DNA of 64,000 nucleotides, taken from Rachycentron canadum. Its lineage: Eukaryota > Chordata > Actinopteri > Carangiformes > Rachycentridae. Below the pieces are notes generated by a model. It had not been told where the DNA came from, made no database searches, and saw only the letters and a list, made by a program, of their open reading frames with translations. Position 1 is the first letter of the stretch, and each line of letters starts with the position of its first letter. Below are positions 1-9,117 of the stretch, one piece after another. The stretch spans positions 12,143,497-12,207,496 of the forward strand of contig CM076654.1 of the NCBI GenBank assembly GCA_038496675.1. Direction: 5' to 3'. A program made the position numbers and the translations under genes.

Positions 1-245
1 TTTTCATGGTGATTCAAATGTACTGTTGCTTTTTTCCGCTTATATTTCCCTGTTGTTGTACAGCTCCTGTTGTGTATTTCCCTGCTGTGCTGACATGTAA
101 GTGAAAACACAATAACAGTAATTAGGTTATAAAGGCCAGCAGCAGAACCACACAACAGTAATCTCCTGTGATATCTGCGATACACTGCAAAAATACATAT
201 ACACAAGTAGACATACATGCATACATGGACAGACATGAATGTAGG

Positions 246-662
246 CCCCCCCCCCCCCCCCCNNNNNNNNNNNNNNNNNNNNNNNNNNNNNNNNNNNNNN
301 NNNNNNNNNNNNNNNNNNNNNNNNNNNNNNNNNNNNNNNNNNNNNNNNNNNNNNNNNNNNNNNNNNNNNNNNNNNNNNNNNNNNNNNNNNNNNNNNNNNN
401 NNNNNNNNNNNNNNNNNNNNNNNNNNNNNNNNNNNNNNNNNNNNNNNNNNNNNNNNNNNNNNNNNNNNNNNNNNNNNNNNNNNNNNNNNNNNNNNNNNNN
501 NNNNNNNNNNNNNNNNNNNNNNNNNNNNNNNNNNNNNNNNNNNNNNNNNNNNNNNNNNNNNNNNNNNNNNNNNNNNNNNNNNNNNNNNNNNNNNNNNNNN
601 NNNNNNNNNNNNNNNNNNNNNNNNNNNNNNNNNNNNNNNNNNNNNNNNNNNNNNACCCCCCA
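246..662. other. Assembly gap flanked by poly-C and C-rich repeat
   Basis: A run of 17 C bases leads into 392 N bases (263-654). The far side resumes as A/C-rich sequence and then a (CA)n tract. Open reading frames drawn through the gap are artefacts. Confidence 0.95.
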
Positions 663-1924
663 CCCCCACCCCTACACACACACACACACGCACACACATA
701 CATGTACAGTATCATACAAGTTCTTATTCCAGGCAGATCAAACACTGATCTACATGCATGCACAGTGTGCAGATTAAGGCTATCCCTTGCTGTAGGGGCT
801 TAGTTGGCATCTCTGTCTAAGCTCTGCATTCTTCAACACCCTCTATTCCCTTCATCTCCCTTTATCAACATGTCCAGCACCATAAAAAGCAATGACCAGC
901 AGATGTGGCGTGCTTCTGAACAATGTCCTACAGGCAGTCATAAGAATATTAGTCAGAACAAGGCGTTCTTGTCCCCATTTGCTCTCTGAAACTGAGTCTA
1001 ATTAAATTCATACTACTCTTTAATTAATTAATGACAACTCTTCCCTCCTTTTATGCACACATCAGTGCATCAAACCAGAAAGTGTCAATTTGCCTTATGC
1101 AGTATAGCATGAGTGATTCATAAATGTCACTTGTTACAGTGTAAATTATATTTGTAATGGCCACACATAGTCCTCACAGATAATTCATTTTTCATTGTTT
1201 AATTGCATATATTTTGAATTTGAACATTGCACGGTAGAACAAAAAACAATAAAAACAGTAGCTACATTACTCAGTGAACAAACTGGTCTTAAGCATGACT
1301 GATTATCTTGATTTAGTCCAAAATTATACTATTATCCTGTTGCTAGATTTTTTTATGGGATTCATTTTTTAGTCCTGTCTCCCCAGAGAGAACAAAGACT
1401 GTTCCCACATATGAATAACCTGCATTTACAGATGAAGGGATGGTATGAAACCTGTGTGTGTGTTCTTGTGATGTGTGTCTTGAGATTCAAAGCTGTGGTG
1501 AATTGACTCCACGAGTTACAAGTGGGAAAACTAATTACTTGGGCTGGCTTCATGCAAGAAGAGTCACTGTGTCAGTTAGTGACACAATGATGTTGCAGCA
1601 GAGTGTGTTTGGACAAGATCACACTGCATGCTGCATGTCTTCGTGCAGCATGCATGAGTGCTTGCATGCATTAGAGAGGTTTCACAGATCAGACTCATTA
1701 GCTCATGGGGATGACTGATGTAATTAGCTACAGACAGGCAGGAATCAATAACACGAAGTTGATGTGTTTGCATCATTATCTGCATGTCTAGCTCACAAAG
1801 TCTGATGCATGTCTGAGCTGAAATGGCAGGTAGTGTTAGTGAACATCATGACTGTTATGTAAGAAGCTGGTAGTTAAAGGGTTAGAGCTCAGGGCTTGGC
1901 CATATTATATGTAGGGTGCGTAGG
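655..1924. other. Intergenic sequence, no gene seen
   Basis: AT-rich sequence upstream of opn4x. I see no exon with sensible splice sites on either strand. The only clear structure is the inverted repeat at 1625-1654. Confidence 0.5.
1625..1654. repeat. Perfect 11-bp inverted repeat built on TGCATG
   Basis: Left arm TGCATGCTGCA (1625-1635), an 8-nt spacer, right arm TGCAGCATGCA (1644-1654). The arms are exact reverse complements and each contains GCATG words. It lies about 1.2 kb upstream of the opn4x start codon. Function unknown. Confidence 0.7.
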
Positions 1925-1927
1925 GGG

Positions 1928-1930
<3 letters not shown>

Positions 1931-1963
<33 letters not shown>

Positions 1964-2087
1964 GGAAGGCAGCGAGTTTGAGGAGAGAGTCTGGAAGAGA
2001 GAGGGAGTGCGACAAGGGGGCAGGGTTGAGAGAGCAAAACAGAGCAACATGGGACAATGAGGGAGAGACATGGAGAGAGAGAGAGAG

Positions 2088-2133
<46 letters not shown>
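1931..2133. repeat. Two (GA)n microsatellite tracts
   Basis: Nearly pure GA tracts at 1931-1959 and 2072-2133 are separated by purine-rich sequence. They sit 0.7-0.9 kb upstream of opn4x, so they may lie in its promoter or 5' leader. Confidence 0.9.
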
Positions 2134-2135
<2 letters not shown>

Positions 2136-2729
2136 TAGGAGTTGCTAGTTGGAAAAATAATCAGAGACAGCCCACTGATTCAGAGGCTGGTGCACAGCTG
2201 GTGTGACGAGTGAAGAGGCTGCAGGCGAACACTGAGTCAACGGACAGTGACAATGTGTAACAAGTGTGGGTTTTAATGTACTGGAGAGTATCATCAACCC
2301 AATAACCCAAGAGTCAAACAGGAAGCGTTTGGACACTGCAGGTGGAGGACAAGCGTTGGAACAGCAGACCAGAGGTGGATAACAGACAGGATGTTGCTCT
2401 TAAAGTACATTTGGAGAAAACTAGCATCTGAATGGCTCTGGATGTCAAGTAGCAGCTAACACTACCTGACAAAAGAAGTAAAAGAGGAACTGTTGTTTTT
2501 TTCCATTCTACATTTTATATTTTCTAAATAATGTAACATTGACAGCTTTTCCCTTTATACAGATAATCTTTTTCATCCATCCAGTTTTTTCTCCAGATGT
2601 AAACTGGAGATCACCTGGTCCTTCGATGATCAGTAAAGTGAAAGTTGATCAATCCATACCTTAATGTAGCTCGATCCAAAGAAGACACTCCACATTTCCA
2701 CTGCATCTCTGGTAGCAAATGATACAACT

Positions 2730-2837
2730 ATGGAGGCGCGACACCATCAAAATGAAGTGGATTACAGACTGATAGACTTATTGCATCCTGCCAGGTTGGC
2801 AGTCCTGATGAGGTGTTTGAACCATGTGGTCCACTGA
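2730..2837 (+). promoter_or_regulatory. Overlapping upstream ORF in the opn4x leader
   Basis: An ATG at 2730 opens a 35-codon frame that ends in TGA at 2835-2837. It overlaps the first opn4x ATG (2824) in another frame and stops 4 nt before a second in-frame opn4x ATG (2842), which has a better context (A at -3, G at +4). If the leader reaches 2730, this uORF could lower initiation at codon 1 and favour codon 7. The transcript start is not visible. Confidence 0.4.
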
Positions 2838-2990
2838 AAGCATGGAGCCAGAGAAAGCACACACCCAGAGCAACTTCTTCAGCAAGGTGGATGTGCCTGA
2901 CCATGCTCACTACATTGTTGCTTTATTCGTCTTTGTCATTGGGACGCTGGGCATCACTGGCAATGCTCTGGTTATGTTCGCCTTCTATAG
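2824..2990 (+). CDS. opn4x: opn4x exon 1
   Basis: Encodes residues 1-55 plus two bases of codon 56: a short extracellular N-terminus, the VDVPDHAHY motif typical of melanopsins, and TM1 with GN. The donor is TATAG|GTGAGT. The N-terminus is shorter than in many melanopsins. The sequence shows no Asn-X-Ser/Thr sequon in it. Confidence 0.92.
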
Positions 2991-4735
2991 GTGAGTCTGT
3001 GCAAGTGGTTTGTCTGACCCAGAATTTTACTTACTTTTATGTGGGTGTCTTGTGTTTCAGTGGATTTACTCTGAGCGGTTGACTGTATTAACCCTAACTA
3101 TATTTAATGTGGGTATCCTTTTTACTCAGAGCCTTAAGGACATGATATAATCACTCAGAGATGTAATGTCTCAGAGAGAGCTGAACAGATAGGAGAGGCA
3201 GACAAAGAGTACAATACTGTATCTCTGTGGGCTTGATTGTTAGAAATGGTTTGGGAGACGACATTGCAATTAAAATTGAGACATTTTTGCAGTCTTTAAT
3301 TTACTCCAGAGTGAGGCTCATTATATGTCATGTCATGTGAAAGGGTTTTCCAGAAAGCTGGTGATTACCAGTAAAATAATCTTTGCATCTTAGTGTCCAG
3401 GCTGAAAAATCATCTCACTGTTCATGGTAAAAAATCTGTCCCATATCCTTTAGAAATCAGCTAATGTATAGACAAAAATGCCTTTTTCATAAAACGGTGA
3501 TATTTCCCTGACCCTCATCATGCAAATATGCATCTGCATAATAAATGCAAAGTCATGAGTGATTAAAAAAATCATAACTAATCCTAATCAATTTTTAATT
3601 TTGACCCAATTGAAATTATTTATATGAATTTTCTTTTCTTCTACCATTTTAGTGCTCTGATTTGGGCCCTTCTGGACATGGAAACACTTGTATCTTGTAA
3701 AGAGTCTCATGATTCCATCATACTTTGTTGTAAAAAATGTCTATAAGCATGAACAACTGACACACACAGCTGTGACTCAGACTGCATGAAGTTATTGTGC
3801 ATTTCACTATAAATAAAATGTACTATGGAGTTCAAAGCAATGGTGAAATCCACACAGTCCATTTACAGTCACATGCACCAGGTGATGTTAAAAATAAAGG
3901 ACAACCTTTTTTTTAAATATTGTATATAATTCTGCAAGATGAGTGAAGTTGTCAGGTTGCTTTGAGAAACCTTTCTTTCAGGGAGCATATATGTGTGTTA
4001 CATGTTGTGTAATTTGTTCAGCCATTGATCTCTTATTGCGCTACTAATGTTAACTGTTTCACAGAAACTAGGTCAGAGAGAGAAAGTGTGTCTAAGTGTG
4101 TGTGTGTGTGTGTGTTCTGGGGATTGTCAGGAGCTTTTATATTCCATCTGTCCATCACTGGAGATAGATTAGATGGGTCCTCCATTGTGTTGTGCCAATA
4201 GTTTGTGTTTACTGAATCAGAAACGCACATGATGTTATGGGTTCCAAGAAAATTCAGTCACACACAAATGCACGCACACGCAGAGCCAGACTGGGACAGA
4301 GATAGAGAGAGAGAGAGAGATAAATTTCTGTCAGGTGAAATGTCACCTGATCTTTTTATTCACAGGTATAAACAACCAGATTGTTTGGTGTTGAGTGGAG
4401 ATCGAGGGGGCAGCCTGTTTCAATTCAGGAGAACACAGAACCGGAGTTAAATCAATAAAGCGCAGAGTCAGACAGCAGGTCAATATGCTGCTTAATCAAG
4501 CTGGTATGAATGCAGGTTCACACAGAGTTGATCAGTTCAACACAGGGCTTATATCTGATTGACTCAGAAAATGAAACAGTGCTGTGTATATTAAACATTC
4601 AAATAAAAAAAATTAAAGATGATCATGATCAAATTTGGCTTTGGTTCAATTAGAAATCAGTGATTGAAGCAGATACAGTTCAACAAAGTGTGTCAGTACA
4701 GTACAGTAACTCAGTTGAATTTCCCTTCTTTTGCC

Positions 4736-4767
<32 letters not shown>

Positions 4768-5817
4768 TGTGTGTGTGTGTATGTGTTTAGTAACAAGAAG
4801 CTTCGTAACCTGCCAAACTACTTCATCATGAACTTGGCAGTTAGTGACTTCCTCATGGCCTTCACACAGTCGCCCATTTTCTTCATCAACTGTCTCTACA
4901 AGGAATGGGTGTTTGGAGAGATGGGTAACTCTTCTTTTTGTTTTCTAATACAATGCACTCTGTTCAGTTCTTCTCTGTAAGTGCTACTTTTAGAGCTTTC
5001 CTAAACCCTCAAAGATATTGTTTATAGCTTTAAACATATTTATGCTGCTGAGCCATGTACATGTTTGTATTTGCCCCTTGCCTGTAGGCTGTAAGATGTA
5101 CGCATTCTGTGGTGCCCTGTTTGGCATCGCCTCCATGATAAACCTACTGGCCATCTCTATCGACCGCTACGTGGTCATCACCAAGCCATTGCAGGCCATA
5201 CACTGGAGCTCCAAGCGAAGAACCGCTCTGGCCATAGTAATGGTCTGGCTTTACTCTTTGGCCTGGAGTCTGGCTCCTCTTGTTGGCTGGAGTGAGTTTC
5301 ACTTCATTTCCATTGTGATCCTCCTTCCCTTGCTACAGAGCTCTCATTAACACTGTCCTATGTCATGTGACAGAAACAATAAAACAACCTGTTTTTGGTT
5401 CCTCACTGTAGAAAGACTGACATAGAAATGAATGTTCACCTGCAGTAACACAGATCACCTGTGATCTCAGTACACTGTACCTCAGGCTTAACATCAAACC
5501 AAGAACAAAGTGTTATTTCAAACATAGAGGACCACTGATGTTTTACCTGATATCTTCTAGTAACTCCAATAAATATATTTGATGTCCTTTTACCCTTCTA
5601 GGCTCTTATATCCCTGAGGGCTTGATGACATCTTGTACATGGGATTATGTCACGTACACATTGGCCAATAGGAGCTACACAATGATGCTGTGCTGTTTTG
5701 TTTTCTTTATTCCACTGGGAATCATCTTTTACTGCTATCTCCTTATGTTTCTGGCAATAAGGAAAACTAGCAGGTATTGTATACCGTTAACTATATAATG
5801 CTTAGATATATATGGTT

Positions 5818-5896
<79 letters not shown>

Positions 5897-8667
5897 CCTA
5901 TCCTATATTTATGTCCTGCTCCCCCTCAGGGAGGTAGAACGTCTGGGCACTCAGGTGAGGAAATCCACCCTTATCCAGCAGAAGTCCATCAGGAGTGAGT
6001 GGAAGTTGGCAAAGATCGCCTTTGTCGTCATTGTGGTTTATGTCCTGTCCTGGTCTCCGTACGCCTGTGTCACACTGATTTCCTGGGCTGGGTAAGACTG
6101 ATTTAAGTGAATAATAACAATCATCACAGTGTGACAACTCGAGATTCTTCATACTAGATTAAAATATGACTAAATCTAATATCTTGATGCATCAAACCAT
6201 TTATTATATATAAAGAATGGAGTCATTGGAAACACTGAGGAAACCCACATTGCTATACAGCAGCAATGCAGTTATACTAGACTTCAAGGTAACTTTTATG
6301 ATACACACTTTGACTTCCAGTAAAGATGATGTGCTGGCAGCTCGGATAAAAATCTCCCCAAACTGGCACAGACAGTGTTATTATATAATGTTGCGTCAGA
6401 TAGAGGCCAAGTGCCCCGGGATGAGTGACATACAACAGACGGTGAAGTTGCTAATCCAAACTATCGCAACATTCATTTAACCACATGTCTCTCCTGGGAC
6501 ATACAGTAGGCTGGGATGTAGTTATATAACTCTGAAATCACATCTTTTCCCTGCTCATTCACAGGGGAAGGGTACTCTTGCACACACATACACAATCAGA
6601 TGGACTTAACAACCCCTCTGTGGCAGCTGGCACATTTCAGCTAATCCCTGACCCAAAATGCCTCTTTATTATATTGCAAAATGTAGAGAGATAAAGGGAA
6701 CTTTAAGGCGTTTTGTGTTGTCACGCTAGAGACAAGCAACTGTCGACCAAAAACATTATTTAAAACCAGAGTGAAAGAACGTTTATATTCTGCTGCTCTG
6801 TCTCATCCAGGCATGCCAACATCCTGTCGCCATACTCCAAGGCCGTCCCTGCAATCATAGCTAAGGCCTCCACCATCTACAATCCTTTCATCTATGCTAT
6901 CATACACAACAAATACAGGTAAATGATGACATCTATTGTATTTATCCTATTTATCTTTTAATGAATGATATACAATTAGCTATGTATACATGACACACAG
7001 ATAAATTGTTAGCAACATTGACAAATTGCAGTTATTTTGTTATTTATTTAGATTTTGGATGGATTAATCCTAAACGCTTGTTCTGTTGTTGTACTCATTA
7101 GAATGACTCTGGCAGAGAAGTTTCCCTGCCTTTGGTTTTTGTCTCCTACTCCTCGGAAGGAGTGCATCTCCTCTTCCTCCATCAGTGAGTCTTCTTTCAG
7201 AGACTCCATCATCAGCAGACAGTCCACAGCATCAAGGACACACTTCATTACAGCTTCCACCAACTCCACAGACATGGTAAAAAAACAAATTCTTCTTTTT
7301 CTTCTTCTTTTTTTCTTGTATTTCATACCATCTGTCTCAACAAATTGAGACTTTCATTGTCTTTTTTTAGAGGCTTTTATGTACCTATGTTTAAAAAACC
7401 TAATCTGCCATCCTCATCATCAATTAAGAACTTTTACTTTACTTGTAAACTTGTCGAATGTTAAATGTTATATTTAATAATCTGAAGTTAGTTAAATTGA
7501 ATGTTAAACGACAAAACATATGGAGTTGCATTGACATCTGTGCAATGTTATTAATTCCACATGTGAGTGCTCCTCCTGCAAAGCTTCATATAATACAAAG
7601 GGTGCATCAAAGGAGCTATATGTTTTTTGCTATTGCTAAATAGCCAATGTTAGTATTAACAGCTGTTTACTTTACTTGACACCCTATTGAAGGAAGAGAT
7701 CATTTCCATATTTTCTTTTAACTATATGAGCAACATGTAAGACACACAGCACAGCACATGTAAACCATGCCAAACTTGACTCACACCTTCTTATGCATCT
7801 GTGAAAATGTAAAGGTCATGACTCAGGTTTTTAGCTGAATCAGTCATCTAAAAGTGATATGACAATCTGAGGGAGATGAATCCTGAATAGTGTCCATTTT
7901 GCTCAGTTCAATTCAGCTCAACCAGTTTTGTCCTGTCCTGCAGGTATTGAGGGATGTAGAGATGGAGCCTTTGGGCAGGAAGTCATGCGATTCCTTCAGA
8001 AGTGTGTCATCGTACAGTCAGTCTTGCAGAGGGAGGACTTACAAGAAACAATTAGAGCGGAAGAACACCATAACAAAGGCAGCAGAGAAGGTGAGAAAAA
8101 ATCTGCTTAAATATTTTTTGTCTCATTGAGTAAACCCAGTTTTTCCAATGCATGTTTGGAAGTGTTTGGTTCATGCTAATTTTATTTTTTCTGCATGCAT
8201 TCATGCATCAATGATGATTTTCTGTGTGAATGTTTTTTTTTCTGGTTATACATTGCTAGCATCCATCTACCATGACTGATTCATCCAGCACATGTGAGCA
8301 TGAACTGGTCTCCAGCTCTCTGACCATCGCCACTCTCCCCCTGCTAGTTCTTACCAGGAAGCGCAGCCAGAGTCTGATCAATGACATTTCAGGTTCTGGG
8401 GAGGAGAGATGCAGCATCAGCGACAGGCTCAACAGCCTCAAGAGCGACTCTTTCGATTCCCTCAGTTTCAGAAAAGTCCCATCTGCTGATCCCAGGTCTC
8501 CTCAGGGTGTTCCACGCATAATCGTCATCAGTCCCACTTCTGAAAGCAGCCTCATCAAACATGACAGCATCTGCCTGGAGGAGAGTGTTGAGGCAATGGA
8601 GAACAATGTTTTTGTCAGTCTGAACTTCTCATCAGAAGTTTTTGAGGCGGTGGAGCTACTCTCTTGA
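2824..8667 (+). CDS. opn4x: Melanopsin, Xenopus-like class (opn4x), nine exons
   Basis: Opsin-type GPCR photopigment. The family binds 11-cis-retinal through a Schiff base and signals through Gq in retinal and brain photoreceptors. Exons: 2824-2990, 4791-4924, 5088-5291, 5602-5773, 5930-6091, 6811-6918, 7102-7276, 7944-8090, 8260-8667. They join in frame with GT/AG borders to 558 residues. TM1 is near 30-55 (N47). C102 and C180 fit the conserved disulfide. Tyr105 takes the place of the bovine Glu113 counterion, and Glu174 in loop 2 matches Glu181. DRY is at 126-128, the retinal lysine is K298 and NPFIY is at 304-308. The tail after about 316 is long and Ser/Thr-rich. TM2 beginning with NKKLRN, and KPLQAIHWSSKRR in loop 2, favour opn4x over the mammalian opn4m class. 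The start at 2824 follows an in-frame TGA at 2818; codon 7 (2842) is an alternative. I cannot tell teleost copies xa and xb apart. Confidence 0.96.
2991..4790 (+). other. opn4x intron 1
   Basis: AT-rich intron of about 1.8 kb with a short (TG)n near 4096-4114, a (GA)n near 4302-4320, and a long interrupted (TG)n tract running up to the acceptor. No other exon was recognised. Confidence 0.85.
4735..4786 (+). repeat. (TG)n microsatellite abutting the opn4x exon 2 acceptor
   Basis: An interrupted TG tract of about 50 bases takes the place of the usual pyrimidine tract and ends four bases before the acceptor TTTAG at 4786-4790. UG-rich RNA near splice sites is a known target of TDP-43 and CELF proteins. 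Confidence 0.9.
4791..4924 (+). CDS. opn4x: opn4x exon 2
   Basis: Encodes residues 57-100 plus split codons: the NKKLRN loop 1, TM2 (NLAVSDFLMAFTQSP) and extracellular loop 1 (LYKEWVFGEM). Length 134 nt, so skipping it would shift the frame. Donor ATGG|GTAACT. Confidence 0.95.
5088..5291 (+). CDS. opn4x: opn4x exon 3
   Basis: Encodes residues 102-168: disulfide Cys102, TM3 with Tyr105 at the counterion position, DRY at 126-128, and TM4. Donor TGGA|GTGAGT. The match to opn4x proteins is very close through ISIDRYVVITKPLQ. Confidence 0.96.
5602..5773 (+). CDS. opn4x: opn4x exon 4
   Basis: Encodes extracellular loop 2 (SYIPEGLMTSCTWDY, with Glu174 and Cys180) and TM5. NRS in the loop (191-193) is a possible glycosylation site. 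Acceptor CTTCTAG, donor AGCAG|GTATTG. Confidence 0.95.
5821..5896. repeat. (CA)n(TA)n compound microsatellite in opn4x intron 4
   Basis: A pure CA tract (5821-5879) runs into a TA tract (5880-5896) that ends 33 bases before exon 5. It fills much of a 156-nt intron. Confidence 0.95.
5930..6091 (+). CDS. opn4x: opn4x exon 5
   Basis: Encodes cytoplasmic loop 3 (REVERLGTQVRKSTLIQQKS) and TM6 with the conserved SWSPY. This loop is the main G-protein contact in the family. Acceptor CCCCTCAG, donor GCTGG|GTAAGA. Confidence 0.95.
6092..6810 (+). other. opn4x intron 5
   Basis: About 0.7 kb with ordinary composition. I found no additional exon or repeat. Confidence 0.8.
6811..6918 (+). CDS. opn4x: opn4x exon 6
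   Basis: Encodes TM7: the AVPAIIAKAS block with the retinal-binding lysine (K298), NPFIY at 304-308, and the start of helix 8 (HNKYR). Presence of the lysine supports a functional photopigment. Confidence 0.96.
7102..7276 (+). CDS. opn4x: opn4x exon 7
   Basis: Encodes helix 8 (MTLAEKFPCL) and a Ser/Thr-dense stretch (CISSSSISESSFRDSIISRQ). In this family C-tail Ser/Thr clusters are phosphorylated for arrestin shut-off. Donor GACATG|GTAAAA at a codon boundary. Confidence 0.93.
7277..7943 (+). other. opn4x intron 7
   Basis: AT-rich intron of about 0.67 kb without other recognisable features. Confidence 0.8.
7944..8090 (+). CDS. opn4x: opn4x exon 8
   Basis: Encodes 49 tail residues (375-423), including SCDSFRSVSSYSQS and a basic KKQLERKNTITKAAEK segment. 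It starts and ends at codon boundaries, so skipping it would leave the frame intact. Confidence 0.9.
8260..8667 (+). CDS. opn4x: opn4x exon 9 (last coding exon)
   Basis: Encodes tail residues 424-558, rich in Ser and acidic residues, ending EAVELLS and TGA. The acceptor is ATTGCTAG. The reading frame is open from the acceptor through the stop. Confidence 0.9.
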   Translation, partial: HPSTMTDSSSTCEHELVSSSLTIATLPLLVLTRKRSQSLINDISGSGEERCSISDRLNSLKSDSFDSLSFRKVPSADPRSPQGVPRIIVISPTSESSLIKHDSICLEESVEAMENNVFVSLNFSSEVFEAVELLS

Positions 8668-9111
8668 TGAGCTGGACCTCACTACTTTCCATTGTATTCT
8701 TTTACATCACATCTATATTAATTATTTATTATAATTTCAGGCCAAAAGACCACTTCATCCTCTTCTTCATGGTACTGGACTTGTATTGGCTATGGTCACA
8801 GTATTCAACCAATGAAATCAACATTTTAAATGTTTCTGAGCTCACTGACTCTGTTTCTTAAATAACTGGAGCGCAGATGAAACAGCAAATGAAACAACAT
8901 GAGCTGGTTTGTGGAATGCAGTGTGCAGTGTTTGTCAGACTTGGCAGGGACAGGGGCACCCTGAGGGGGCAGCATGGGTGCTGCATAGTTTTGTTAGATC
9001 CCTTAAAAATGACAAGTGTAACAATATATTTTCTTGAACTTGGGGCCCCAGCTTGACAGGGTGGATTCCTGGTTTAGCTATTCAAACTAAGGTAAAATTG
9101 TGATATAAAAT

Positions 9112-9117
9112 ATTAAA
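9112..9117 (+). terminator. Possible opn4x poly(A) signal (ATTAAA)
   Basis: First near-canonical signal noticed after the opn4x stop, 445 nt downstream. A canonical AATAAA also occurs at 10278-10283. Neither can be confirmed from sequence. Confidence 0.25.

Noticed and set aside
122..803. Long reading frames on both strands across 122-803
   Set aside because: They consist mostly of N bases and poly-C/CA repeat translated as X, Gly, Pro, His and Thr.
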